DNA from: Bacillus cereus group sp. RP43
GTDB lineage: Bacteria; Bacillota; Bacilli; Bacillales; Bacillaceae_G
Reading direction: 5' to 3'
Assembly (NCBI RefSeq): GCF_040459645.1
Contig: NZ_JARVHQ010000001.1
Span: 3,348,001-3,412,000 of the forward strand
Length of the DNA stretch: 64,000 bases
Under the pieces are notes generated by a model. That model did not search any database, had not been told where the DNA came from, and saw nothing but the letters and a program-made list of their open reading frames with translations. Shown piece by piece: positions 1-8,169 of the stretch (its first letter is position 1; every line of letters begins with the position of its first letter). The position numbers were made by a program, and so were the translations under genes.

Positions 1-390
1 AGCGGTAATCGAATCGCCCCAAATGTATTCAACCGTATCCTTGGTTAAATCGTACAAAATGTTACTAAGATCGTCACGCATGATTTCTATGTCCAGACCC
101 TGCTGGTTCCCCATACTCGCTTCGCTTATTTGACCTTCGAACTTGCCCTTGCTGTTCACGAAATAAACACCAGTCATGTTCGTGTCAGCTGCACGAACTT
201 GATCAAGTATGTTCATCCCCTTAAGCACCGTAATAGCTGCACCACGGATATCCACCCCGTAACCACCCGTGCGCAATGCTGGTGCACGTTCTATTACAGT
301 CACGTCGAATCCGTGGCGTTGAAGCCAGTAAGCGAGTGCCGGGCCGGCAATGCTCGCACCAGAAATAAGGACGCTCATCGTTTGTATCAT
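1..390 (-). CDS. FAD-dependent monooxygenase, N-terminal part (cut by window edge)
   Basis: Reading leftwards from an ATG at 390, 130 codons stay open to the window edge, so the C-terminal part is missing. The N-terminus is a Rossmann FAD-binding fold: a hydrophobic strand, then GASIAG at residues 11-16 (a GxGxxG variant) and an acidic residue E34 ending strand 2, followed by GGYGVDIRG. This is typical of PheA/TetX-like aromatic-ring monooxygenases. An AGGAG lies 13 bases before the ATG; a second ATG at 378 is possible. The codons are visibly richer in G+C than the neighbouring genes, which hints at transfer. Substrate cannot be told. Confidence 0.8.
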   Translation of the reverse strand, partial: MIQTMSVLISGASIAGPALAYWLQRHGFDVTVIERAPALRTGGYGVDIRGAAITVLKGMNILDQVRAADTNMTGVYFVNSKGKFEGQISEASMGNQQGLDIEIMRDDLSNILYDLTKDTVEYIWGDSITA

Positions 391-577
391 AATTGCTTAT
401 TCACTCCTATCCTAATTAAAGCCTTAACATCTCCACAGTATATTCACGACCTATTCTACTTATTTACCACAACAAAATAATAGGAATTTAATTTTCCAAC
501 AAAATGGTCCATTTCAAAAAGATACGTCTTTTTATATGCACCCCTCGATTTTGATTAAAGATTAATTTCAGTGGCTT

Positions 578-859
578 TCAAAAATATTTAATATAAAAAT
601 TGTGTCTCAACTTTCCGCTCAGCTGAGCAAATATTCTCGTGGTTTCATTCTTCTCATGACCAAGTAAGCTTTTTATTACTTCAAGTGGCGCACCGTTGTT
701 AATCATATATGTAGCATAGCTGTGACGTTTTACAAAGTTAAGGAAATTTATTAAAGAGCCCAATTCCTCGGCAATAAAATTGAGAATTGGGCTTTCTTCG
801 TTATAAAGTGCTAATACATAGATTATGAATAATACGAATGTCAATTTTTTATTTCCCAA
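578..859 (-). pseudogene. Tyrosine recombinase (phage integrase/Xer-like) C-terminal remnant
   Basis: The second half of this 93-residue reading frame matches the C-terminal catalytic region of tyrosine recombinases: RHSYATYMINNGAPLEV, then LLGHEKNETTRIF. The conserved RH and GH pairs are present, but the position of the nucleophilic tyrosine (usually xIYxxL) is phenylalanine in IFAQLS, and the N-terminal 200 or so residues are absent; the first 45 residues look unrelated. It is a decayed fragment, probably of a lost mobile element, with no activity expected. Confidence 0.65.
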
Positions 860-1021
860 TATTTCTCCTCCAATTTCTTGTCATGCCACCCTGAAACAAT
901 GCTGGTTCGCTTATGGGCATCTCTAAAAAGTAAAGAACAGAAGATACAAGAAATTATTTAATTTTAACACTTCAAACACGCATCCCCCCTCGAGGCTGCT
1001 TAATCTCTAATATTAATTAAC

Positions 1022-1051
1022 AAAGGTCTCATTACTTTCAATGAGACCTTT
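1022..1051 (-). terminator. Terminator after ycnI
   Basis: A 12-bp perfect stem (AAAGGTCTCATT and its complement) with a 6-base loop sits 10 bases past the ycnI stop. The T-tract on the minus strand is weak (TTTGTTAATT). Confidence 0.65.
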
Positions 1052-1060
1052 CAATGTTGC

Positions 1061-1681
1061 CTATTTTTTACGACGTACTACAAAAATACAAGTACCCACT
1101 GACGATACAATCGCCAAAGTAGATAAGACAATTGCTATTGTTTGCATATTAATTGTACCTGCATTCTCTTTCACATTAGATACTTCACCATGTTCTCCTG
1201 TTAATGATGTACCTTTTGCAATCGTAGTAAGTGAATGCGGCTTCTCAGCTTTCTCATCGCCTGTCCATTCAACAATTTCTCCATCTTTATATTGTTGATA
1301 TGCATTCCAAGCTATTTGTTGCTCTTTATCTGGATTTTTAGCAACGAAAGTAAATCGTTGGAACTGACCAGGTAAAATCCCTTCTCCTGTTGCTTCCCAT
1401 ATTACAGTTTTAACTTTTCCAGCTGCATCTTTTTGTTCTTCCACTTTCCACCCTGGCACTGGCTCGTACTGTTGAAACTCGACTCCAGACGGTATTTTCA
1501 GTGTGACTTTTGTTGTAGCCATATTCTTTTCAACAGGTACCTTTATTGTGTAAGTCTCCCAAGAGCTAACGTCAGAAGTTGCTGGTTTTACAGTTACGTG
1601 AGCACTAACAGGTAACGAAAAAATTCCCATTGCAATTATTGTTGCTATCATTGTTGTTCCTAATTTTTTTATACGTTTCAT
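1061..1681 (-). CDS. ycnI: YcnI-like copper-binding membrane-anchored protein (DUF1775)
   Basis: 206 residues. A signal peptide ends at about residue 27 so that the mature protein begins HVTVKP; in the YcnI family this N-terminal histidine binds Cu(II) in a mono-histidine brace with nearby acidic and tryptophan residues (W41 of SSWETY is visible). The DUF1775 beta-sandwich covers about residues 28-150, followed by a linker and a C-terminal membrane helix (residues about 178-200) ending RRKK, so it is displayed on the outer face of the membrane. It follows ycnJ on the same strand, as in the B. subtilis ycnKJI locus, but here a bcr1 element of about 150 bp separates the two. Role: copper binding or delivery; confident at family level. 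Confidence 0.88.
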   Translation of the reverse strand: MKRIKKLGTTMIATIIAMGIFSLPVSAHVTVKPATSDVSSWETYTIKVPVEKNMATTKVTLKIPSGVEFQQYEPVPGWKVEEQKDAAGKVKTVIWEATGEGILPGQFQRFTFVAKNPDKEQQIAWNAYQQYKDGEIVEWTGDEKAEKPHSLTTIAKGTSLTGEHGEVSNVKENAGTINMQTIAIVLSTLAIVSSVGTCIFVVRRKK

Positions 1682-1719
1682 TCTCTTATAACTCCTTTTC
1701 CTCTGTAACTTCTCTTTAT

Positions 1720-1867
1720 CCCGCTATTTGTGGGCAGTAATACTCCCATCTTAAAATTCGGCTGGAACAACGAAGTTAGGTGGAAGCCCTGCTGCCCGTA
1801 AAAGCCCGATTGGTGAAGGCTAATAATCAGTGGGGGATGAACAATCCCCCACTGATTAAAGTTTCAC
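1720..1867 (+). mobile_element. bcr1-type mobile repeat, copy 1
   Basis: A 148-bp element starting CCCGCTATTTGTGGGCAG and ending CTGATTAAAGTTTCAC, flanked by TTTAT at 1715-1719 and 1868-1872 as a target duplication. It contains internal palindromes (AATCAGTGGGG paired with CCCCACTGATT). The same sequence recurs at 17504 (same orientation) and at 26624 and 3797 (opposite). The right TTTAT overlaps the stop codon of ycnJ. Confidence 0.9.
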
Positions 1868-1868
1868 T

Positions 1869-3518
1869 TTATCTGCCCCCTACAATAAATTTATAATCTA
1901 TATCGAAACTATCAAGGGATTTTGTTAACCCATGAACATGTATATTCCAGTTTCCTGTCATGTTAATATACATTCCTTCAGCTTCATATTCTCCCGGTGA
2001 CACTGCCGAAACTTTAAATGAACCTTTGCCCATATTCATATCTAAAGATTGAGTCGTCAATACAATTTGTTCCATATCAGTAACAGGCTGTCCATTCTCA
2101 TCCTTCAATGTAATATGGAATGTATTCTGTCCTACCTTATTAGGGCTTACATGTAAAGTAAGTTCATATCCATTATCTAATTGTTTACTCTCTGTAAAAG
2201 GGCCAGTAGGAGGCATTGGCGGTGTTTGTATGTTTGTCATAAAAGCTACGATTATGAAAACGATAATTCCAATGATAAACTCTATTTTCACCGTAGCTCC
2301 TAATCCTTGCTGGGCTCGCATTTTCCCTTTCACATAATGAATAATTCCCAATATTCCCATGAAAACGAATAAAAGTATCTTTGCTAATAAGGCTAATCCA
2401 TACTTCGTATCAAATAAGGAATGAATCGTGGGAATAAAAAATGTACTGTTAAAAAGACCCGTTAATAAAATTACTATGACAGCACCTGTTGCCCATGGTG
2501 AAAAACGCTTAATTGCATCCCAATACTTAGTCCACTTGTCATCCTCTTTACGTAAAAGAAGAATAATCGATGATAGACCGCCAACCCATAACGAAGCTGC
2601 GAATAAATGTAGAAAGTCCATAACGACAGCAATGTCTTTAAACTTCAAGCCAAATGCGTGACTATTAAAGGCTTTCATAACGAGTAACCCAATAAACAGT
2701 AATATTGGAATGCTCCATACTTTAAACGACGAAAGTTTCTCACGCTTCACCGCAAAGTAAGTAACAATCATAAGCAGACTAATAAGAGCCATTTGAGTGA
2801 TCCATACGTAACCAAAAACAGATAGTTGCAATGTTTCTTTTAATAATAGTGGATCAAATGCTTCTAACCACGAAACATCAGCATTTATTTTCGCTTGCAA
2901 TGGTAGATTGAATAGTAAGCTAATGAATATACCAATTAATGATATCCATATTATTCTCTTACTCCTTGAGTGAACTTCTATTGCATTCCCTTTATATATA
3001 ATAAGATTAAAGAATAGGACTCCTAAAAATAGTGAGAAACTTGTATATAGAACCCCGCGTTCCATAATCATATCGATTTGCGGGACATACCCCATCTCTT
3101 CTACTTGTACATCGTCTGCTCCCGCTTCGACTAACCCAACACGAAACGGAATAACTCCTTGAATTGGATGTCCATCAGCTGAAATAGCTTTCCATTGAAT
3201 AGAATAGAGACCGTCTTTAAGATTCTCTTTTAACCCTGCCTCTAATAATTTTTTATTTCTTTTATCAATATGAGCATCTTTTAAATCTACTCTTTTACCT
3301 GAAGTATCTCTTACTAACAATGTATTAAAATGTGAAACTTGTATATCCTCATCAAATTCAATTTTCACGACAGTTGGTGCTTTCTTCAACGTTTCATTTT
3401 CAGCAGGATTTGATTTCACAACATACGCATGAGCAGACGCGCTTTTTGGTATCAATATAATAAGCACACATGCTATTAATAGCCATGCCCCTAACCTTCT
3501 CATTACTTTCACACTCAT
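1869..3518 (-). CDS. ycnJ: YcnJ-like CopC-CopD fusion, copper uptake protein
   Basis: 549 residues. After a signal peptide (about 1-29) the mature protein starts HAYVVKSNPAENE, the CopC-type Cu(II)-binding N-terminus. The CopC domain runs to about residue 130, followed by eight or so membrane helices of a CopD domain (about 150-430) and a C-terminal extracytoplasmic beta-domain (YtkA-like, about 440-540) with MNMGKG and HVHG. CopC-CopD fusions of the YcnJ type are linked to copper acquisition in B. subtilis. It lies upstream of ycnI on the same strand. Its stop codon is formed within the ATAAA target duplication of bcr1 copy 1. Confidence 0.88.
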   Translation of the reverse strand: MSVKVMRRLGAWLLIACVLIILIPKSASAHAYVVKSNPAENETLKKAPTVVKIEFDEDIQVSHFNTLLVRDTSGKRVDLKDAHIDKRNKKLLEAGLKENLKDGLYSIQWKAISADGHPIQGVIPFRVGLVEAGADDVQVEEMGYVPQIDMIMERGVLYTSFSLFLGVLFFNLIIYKGNAIEVHSRSKRIIWISLIGIFISLLFNLPLQAKINADVSWLEAFDPLLLKETLQLSVFGYVWITQMALISLLMIVTYFAVKREKLSSFKVWSIPILLFIGLLVMKAFNSHAFGLKFKDIAVVMDFLHLFAASLWVGGLSSIILLLRKEDDKWTKYWDAIKRFSPWATGAVIVILLTGLFNSTFFIPTIHSLFDTKYGLALLAKILLFVFMGILGIIHYVKGKMRAQQGLGATVKIEFIIGIIVFIIVAFMTNIQTPPMPPTGPFTESKQLDNGYELTLHVSPNKVGQNTFHITLKDENGQPVTDMEQIVLTTQSLDMNMGKGSFKVSAVSPGEYEAEGMYINMTGNWNIHVHGLTKSLDSFDIDYKFIVGGR

Positions 3519-3796
3519 TTCACTTCTTTCTTCTTCATCGCTACACTTTCATTACTTAATACTTCCTAGTTTGATTTCCTAGCGAAATATTAACCTGATT
3601 AAGTATAAATCCCCATACAATATGATGCTTTATTTCTCCCCACCTTTAAACTTTCAATATAATAGTAACTACTCTAATTGAAATAACTTATATTTTTAAA
3701 GTCGATTGTAATTATATCATAAAATATATTTATGTAAGTGCCCTAAGAAGAAAAGTTCTCGTGAATCATTTGTGAAGAAAATGTGAAATACATAAA
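3519..3796. other. Upstream region of ycnJ
   Basis: AT-rich non-coding stretch that should hold the ycnJ promoter. I could not assign a clear -35/-10 pair or a CsoR/YcnK operator with confidence. Confidence 0.4.
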
Positions 3797-3862
3797 GTGA
3801 AACTTTAATCAGCCCTCACCAATGGAGCTTTTACGGGCAGTAAGACTCCCAAAAATAGCGGG
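3797..3862 (-). mobile_element. bcr1 copy 2, internally deleted
   Basis: A 66-bp short form with both element ends (GTGAAACTTTAATCAG and AAATAGCGGG) and flanking ATAAA at 3792-3796 and 3863-3867. Against the full copy at 26624, two internal blocks are missing, each corresponding to a palindromic segment. Confidence 0.8.
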
Positions 3863-3869
3863 ATAAATT

Positions 3870-3901
3870 AAAAGGTGTTACGTAAAAACGTAACACCTTT
3901 T
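3870..3901 (-). terminator. Terminator after the VOC gene
   Basis: 13-bp perfect stem AAAAGGTGTTACG with its complement, loop TTTTTA, then TTAATTTAT on the minus strand; begins 17 bases past the stop of the gene ending at 3918. Confidence 0.85.
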
Positions 3902-3917
3902 AAAAAATATCCTTCTT

Positions 3918-4337
3918 CTATTTCTCTTCCGGATAATCACAATACTCAATAATTGTCCCTTCTGTATCCGCTGGGTTAAGGTAAATTAATCGTCTACCAT
4001 GCTTATTGATGCGAAGCGTATGTTCTAACGTTCGAATACCTTGTTCCTTTAATTCTTCTAAAGCTACATCTAAATCATCTACACGATACGCAACATGATG
4101 AACACCTTTACCTTTTTGCTTTATAAATCGTGCTATTGGCGAAGTTGTATTATTCGTTGGCGCAAGTAATTCGATTCTATCACCATCAACTTCAAGAATA
4201 GCTACTTCACTTTCAACACCAGGTGCTTCACTTACGTATCGATCTATTAAAGTTCCTGATAAAACCTTTTCATAAAACTGTATCGTACTATCTATATCAC
4301 GAACTGCGATGCCGATATGATCAATTGTTTTTTTCAT
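3918..4337 (-). CDS. VOC-superfamily protein, methylmalonyl-CoA epimerase-like
   Basis: 139 residues, two beta-alpha-beta-beta-beta modules of the vicinal-oxygen-chelate fold. Metal-ligand positions are visible: H7 in DHIGIAV, E56 in RIELLAP, H81 in VHHVAYRV and E131 in GTIIEYC. Length and the motif order match methylmalonyl-CoA epimerases and glyoxalase I-like proteins; an epimerase is the likeliest call, but no mutase genes lie nearby, so the substrate is open. It stands alone between terminators, with its RBS (GGGGAAAT) just before the ATG. Confidence 0.78.
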   Translation of the reverse strand: MKKTIDHIGIAVRDIDSTIQFYEKVLSGTLIDRYVSEAPGVESEVAILEVDGDRIELLAPTNNTTSPIARFIKQKGKGVHHVAYRVDDLDVALEELKEQGIRTLEHTLRINKHGRRLIYLNPADTEGTIIEYCDYPEEK

Positions 4338-4382
4338 TTTATTTCCCCTACTACTTTATTTTTTCTCATTATTAATAGTAAC

Positions 4383-4417
4383 AAAAAAAGTTATAGAATC
4401 AAATTCTATAACTTTTT
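4383..4417 (-). terminator. Terminator after brnQ
   Basis: Perfect stem AAAGTTATAGAAT paired with ATTCTATAACTTT, with a T-run on the minus strand; starts 5 bases past the brnQ stop. Confidence 0.85.
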
Positions 4418-4421
4418 AAAT

Positions 4422-5780
4422 TCAACCTATTTTCTTATTTGCTCTAGCTGCTGGTTGAACTTGATTTTTCATTTTTAAAACGCTAATGCCATATCCGATA
4501 AATCCACCGATAATCGCTGGGAAGATCCAGCCTAATCCTACTTCCTGCATCGGAAGGAATTTAGTGAACACTTGGCTTACTACTTCAATGTTAACTCCAG
4601 CTGCACTCAATCCATCGAATAAGCTGATGATAAATGTTACGATTAAACTCACTTGATAAACTTCAGCTCTTCCTTTAAATAGTGAATGGAAGAATGTTAA
4701 GAAAATCAATACAATTGCTAGTGGATAAATTGCTGTTAATACTGGAACAGAAACTGCGATTAATTGTGTTAATCCTACGTTTGCAACAATTGCACTAAAT
4801 ACACATAGCGTGATTGCAATGGCTTTGTAAGGAATATTTGGGAATAACTTATGGAAGAATGAAGAACATGCTGATACAAGTCCCACACTAGTTGTTAAAC
4901 AAGCAACTGTAATCATTAACCCTAATAATACTCCGCCATATGATCCGAAATAGTAATTAGAAACTTTCGCTAATACTTCTCCGCCGTTCTCTAAATGTCC
5001 AAGCTTCGCAACACTTGAAGCTCCCATATAAGAAAGTGCTGTATAAATAATTGCTAAAATAGATGCCGCAATGATTGTCGCTTTTGCACAAACGACCATA
5101 ATCTGTGTTTTCGTTTTCGCACCTTTTTCTTTAATTGCATTAATGATGATGATTCCGAATACGAATGATGCAAGCGTGTCCATCGTTAAGTATCCTTCTT
5201 GGAATCCTTTAAAGAATGCATGTGATGTATATCCTTCCACTGGTGCTTGCATATCTCCAATCGGATGAATAAAAGCAACGATTACTAAAATACCGATGAA
5301 TGTCAATTTAATTGGCGTTAATATTTTCCCAACAATATCGACAATTTTCGCAGGATTTAGCGAAAAAAAACAAGTGATGCTAAAGAATATAATTGTAAAA
5401 AGAATTAACGGTGTAGAACCTAATCCCTCTGGCATAAACGGCTTAAGACCAATTTCATAAGAAACATTTCCCGTTCTTGGTATTGCAAATAACGGACCAA
5501 TCGCTAAGTATAAAACTGTTGTAAACACAATCCCGAATACTGGGTGAGCACGACTTGCTAATGACTGTAAATCATCTTTACCCGAAAAACCAAATGCTAG
5601 TACACCTAGTAATGGTAATCCAACACCTGTTACTAAAAATCCAGCGTTAGCAATCCAAACATTTTCACCTGCTGATTGACCAAGCATTGCTGGGAAAATT
5701 AAATTCCCTGCTCCAAAAAATAGTGCAAATAACATTAATCCGATAACTACTATGAACGAAAACGGTACTTTATTCGCCAT
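4422..5780 (-). CDS. brnQ: Branched-chain amino acid/cation symporter BrnQ (LIVCS family)
   Basis: 452 residues with about 12 membrane helices and the family's N-terminal signature GLMLFALFFGAGNLIFP, followed by FLVTGVGLPLLGV. It imports Leu, Ile and Val with Na+ or H+ across the cell membrane. I place the start at the ATG at 5780, which has GGGGG seven bases upstream; the in-frame ATG at 5798 would put the RBS inside the gene. Single-gene unit ended by its own terminator. B. cereus genomes carry several brnQ paralogues, so which one this is cannot be told. Confidence 0.93.
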   Translation of the reverse strand: MANKVPFSFIVVIGLMLFALFFGAGNLIFPAMLGQSAGENVWIANAGFLVTGVGLPLLGVLAFGFSGKDDLQSLASRAHPVFGIVFTTVLYLAIGPLFAIPRTGNVSYEIGLKPFMPEGLGSTPLILFTIIFFSITCFFSLNPAKIVDIVGKILTPIKLTFIGILVIVAFIHPIGDMQAPVEGYTSHAFFKGFQEGYLTMDTLASFVFGIIIINAIKEKGAKTKTQIMVVCAKATIIAASILAIIYTALSYMGASSVAKLGHLENGGEVLAKVSNYYFGSYGGVLLGLMITVACLTTSVGLVSACSSFFHKLFPNIPYKAIAITLCVFSAIVANVGLTQLIAVSVPVLTAIYPLAIVLIFLTFFHSLFKGRAEVYQVSLIVTFIISLFDGLSAAGVNIEVVSQVFTKFLPMQEVGLGWIFPAIIGGFIGYGISVLKMKNQVQPAARANKKIG

Positions 5781-5967
5781 AATATAACCCCCATTCAAAA
5801 TTCCTTATCTCATTTCCAAATTTAACTAATTGAATTTTCTGAATATTTAATTTAAGTATCAACTATTCTTGAACTCATTATAGTTTGATATATAATATTT
5901 TGCAATACTATTTTCAAACTTTTCATTTATTTTATTAATATACATTTTTTTACATAGGTAATAGACT

Positions 5968-6000
5968 AAAAAACCAACATGGTCATCCATGTTGGTTTTT
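5968..6000 (-). terminator. Terminator after azoR
   Basis: AAAAACCAACATGG stem with complementary CCATGTTGGTTTTT; near-symmetrical so it may work both ways. Confidence 0.85.
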
Positions 6001-6017
6001 ACATTTACTATCATTAA

Positions 6018-6644
6018 TTAAAATTTCGACGCTACTTTCTTAACGTTATCTAGACCGTCTTCAACAATTTGCTGTGAGCGATCTGGATATTGATTGTGTC
6101 CTTCAATTACAACTGTCTCTGGATTTGTAATTCCCCAGAACCCAAGTACGTTTGTAACGTAATTAACAGCCATTTCCATAGGAGCCATTTGTTCAGAAGA
6201 GTAATCTGAACCACGAGCACCTAAAACAACTACTTTCTTATCACCAGCTAAACCTTCTGGACCATTCGCTGTATATTTAAACGTTTTTCCAGCTTGAGAA
6301 AGATATGAAATATACGTAATTAATGGTGCTGGTACTGTAAAGTTCCATAATGGGAACGCAAATACAACCTTTTCAGCCTCTAAAAATTGATTTAAATATT
6401 TATCTACTGTAGCAACTGCCTTCTCTTCTTCAGCTGTTATCTCCATTCCTTGACTACGTTTATATCCACCTGAAATAGCGATATTTCCGTAATACGGAAG
6501 ATCTAATGCGAATAAATCTAACTCCGTAATTTCTGTATTCGGATTTGCTTCCTTATAAGCACTTACAAATGTTTCATACATTTTCGAACTAATTGCTTGC
6601 TCCGCTGGACGATCGTTCGCTTTTACAAATAATACTTTTGACAT
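6018..6644 (-). CDS. azoR: FMN-dependent NADH-azoreductase / quinone reductase AzoR
   Basis: 208 residues, the usual AzoR length, from the ATG at 6644 with AGAGGAG nine bases upstream. Flavodoxin-like fold: N-terminal strand KVLFVKAND, phosphate-loop region, the FMN-binding PLWNFTVPAPL near residue 100, and VVLGARGSDYS. The enzymes reduce azo dyes and quinones by two-electron transfer with NADH and protect against quinone stress. The frame stays open upstream, with alternative starts at 6710 (ATG) and 6719 (GTG) that would add MGLFSSLFGKKEE; this extension starts like a real protein, so an N-terminally extended form is possible. Promoter and operator lie at 6890-6927. Confidence 0.92.
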   Translation of the reverse strand: MSKVLFVKANDRPAEQAISSKMYETFVSAYKEANPNTEITELDLFALDLPYYGNIAISGGYKRSQGMEITAEEEKAVATVDKYLNQFLEAEKVVFAFPLWNFTVPAPLITYISYLSQAGKTFKYTANGPEGLAGDKKVVVLGARGSDYSSEQMAPMEMAVNYVTNVLGFWGITNPETVVIEGHNQYPDRSQQIVEDGLDNVKKVASKF

Positions 6645-6806
6645 AGTTTTATTCTCCTCTACTTTTGTATTTTCTTCTTTTTTACCAAATAATGAGCTAA
6701 ATAATCCCATTCTCTTCACCTAAACTTTCTTATCATATTCATTATTCATCAGCATTAAAAATCTTATTCCAAGAAAAGGTTTCATCATATACTGTTGAAA
6801 CTATCT

Positions 6807-6840
6807 CATTTAAATACATTTAAATACATTTAAATACATT
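6807..6840. repeat. 10-bp tandem repeat in the azoR leader
   Basis: CATT followed by three head-to-tail copies of TAAATACATT. It lies between the azoR promoter and its start codon, so it would be in the 5' untranslated RNA. Confidence 0.9.
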
Positions 6841-6889
6841 ATCTAAACCGAAGATTTAACTTTTTTTTATTTATTTAATTACCTTATGT

Positions 6890-6927
6890 AAGTGAGTATA
6901 GTATACCTACTTACTTTAGTCAAGTAA
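6890..6927 (-). promoter_or_regulatory. azoR sigma-A promoter overlaid by two operator dyads
   Basis: On the minus strand, TTGACT (6918-6923), a 17-base spacer and TATACT (6895-6900) form a near-consensus sigma-A promoter. Two dyads cover it. The first, 6890-6912, is a 23-bp palindrome with half-site AAGTnnGTATA, mismatched only at the two n positions, centred beside the -10. The second, 6911-6927, is TTACTT-N5-AAGTAA over the -35. The layout suggests repression, probably by an HxlR (YodB/CatR) or MarR-type regulator; in B. subtilis YodB controls azoR1. The regulator's identity is inference. Confidence 0.75.
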
Positions 6928-7072
6928 CTTTTCGAAAAGAAAAAAATCTCGAATTAAAAATATTAAGTAAAGATATTTCCTCAGTCAAAATGATAAATTT
7001 GAAAACACATAAGGGAAATACCTTGTATAATACAACTAGAGAGGGAAATTCATCTATAGAGAGGATTTATTA

Positions 7073-8038
7073 ATGAGTACTTTAGAAAAGATTCAAACCT
7101 TTATCATTCTTGCAGCTGTTATATTCGGGGTTATATTAGGACAATTTAATATGATACATATGTATTCAGAAAAATTTATTGTCCCCTTCTTATTTTTAAT
7201 GCTTTATGGATTATTCCTCAGCATCCCATTAAATGATATAAAAAATGGTTTCCGTAACTTAAAATTCGCTGGAACAAGCCTAGGTATTAACTTTATATGG
7301 ACACCTTTTCTCGCTTGGGGATTAGGCGCATTATTTCTTTCAGATCACCCAGCACTTTGGGTTGGCTTTATTATGTTAATGGTTACTCCGTGTACAGATT
7401 GGTATTTAATTTTCACAGAGATCGCAAAAGGTAACGTCGCATTATCTACATCAATTCTACCGGTAAATTTAATTTTACAAGTATTATTGCTCCCAGTTTA
7501 TTTATTTTTATTTGCAGGTGTAATGAAAACGGTAGAAATTTCTGTTTTAGTAGAAAGTATCGTTATCGTACTTGTTTTACCATTTTTACTTGCGCACGCT
7601 ACAAAATTCATTATGCATAAAATGAAAAAAGCTGAAACACTTGAGAATAAACTCATTCCGTTTTTCAGCTCTGCTCAAATTGTATTTTTAAGTTTAGCAA
7701 TATTAGCGATGTTTGCCTCACAAGGTAAGTACTTATTACAAAATATGAATATTGTTTTATTATTACTTATACCAGTATTACTGTTCTTCATGATTAACTT
7801 TATACTAGGACAGTTTGTAGGACGTATGATGCATTTATCCTATGAAGACACTGTAAGCCTAAGCTTAACAACATTAGCGAGAAACTCGCCTGTTGCACTC
7901 GCAATTGCTGTGACTGCTTTTCCAGACGAACCTCTTATTGCACTTGCCTTGGTCATTGGGCCGTTAATTGAATTGCCTGTGCTTGCTAGCATTTCACAAG
8001 TGTTGCTGCTTATTAAGAAAAAACAGCAATACACATAA
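7073..8038 (+). CDS. BASS/ACR3-like membrane transporter
   Basis: 321 residues, about ten hydrophobic helices, no signal peptide. The helix-4 region MLMVTPCTDWYLIFTEIAKGN is the typical ACR3/bile-acid-symporter motif (P-C-T-D-W with the Cys shared by arsenite pumps ACR3), and LTTLARNSPVALAIA matches the second crossover region. ACR3 members export arsenite; other members move organic anions. No arsR, arsC or arsenate gene is near, so an arsenite role is uncertain. It is divergent from azoR, about 430 bases away; a good RBS (AGAGGATTTATT) precedes the ATG. Confidence 0.8.
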   Translation: MSTLEKIQTFIILAAVIFGVILGQFNMIHMYSEKFIVPFLFLMLYGLFLSIPLNDIKNGFRNLKFAGTSLGINFIWTPFLAWGLGALFLSDHPALWVGFIMLMVTPCTDWYLIFTEIAKGNVALSTSILPVNLILQVLLLPVYLFLFAGVMKTVEISVLVESIVIVLVLPFLLAHATKFIMHKMKKAETLENKLIPFFSSAQIVFLSLAILAMFASQGKYLLQNMNIVLLLLIPVLLFFMINFILGQFVGRMMHLSYEDTVSLSLTTLARNSPVALAIAVTAFPDEPLIALALVIGPLIELPVLASISQVLLLIKKKQQYT

Positions 8039-8040
8039 TA

Positions 8041-8069
8041 AAAAACGTCCCACTGCGGGACGTTTTTTA
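8041..8069 (+). terminator. Terminator after the BASS/ACR3-like gene
   Basis: AAAAACGTCCCACTGCGGGACGTTTTTT, perfect GC-rich stem with T-run, two bases past the stop. Confidence 0.92.
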
Positions 8070-8169
8070 TTTTCGAGAAATTATAGAATTAACGATACTT
8101 ATCGTCTCTTACTCATTAATAAAAATGATATAATAAAAGATTAACTTTCGTTACATTAAAAGAGCTTTT

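Noticed and set aside
130..480. 116-codon plus-strand frame at the left end
   Set aside because: Lies antisense to the clear FAD monooxygenase frame and encodes no recognisable protein.
6999..7031. TTGAAA ... TATAAT as promoter of the BASS/ACR3-like gene
   Set aside because: The 21-base spacing is too long; only the -10 may be real.
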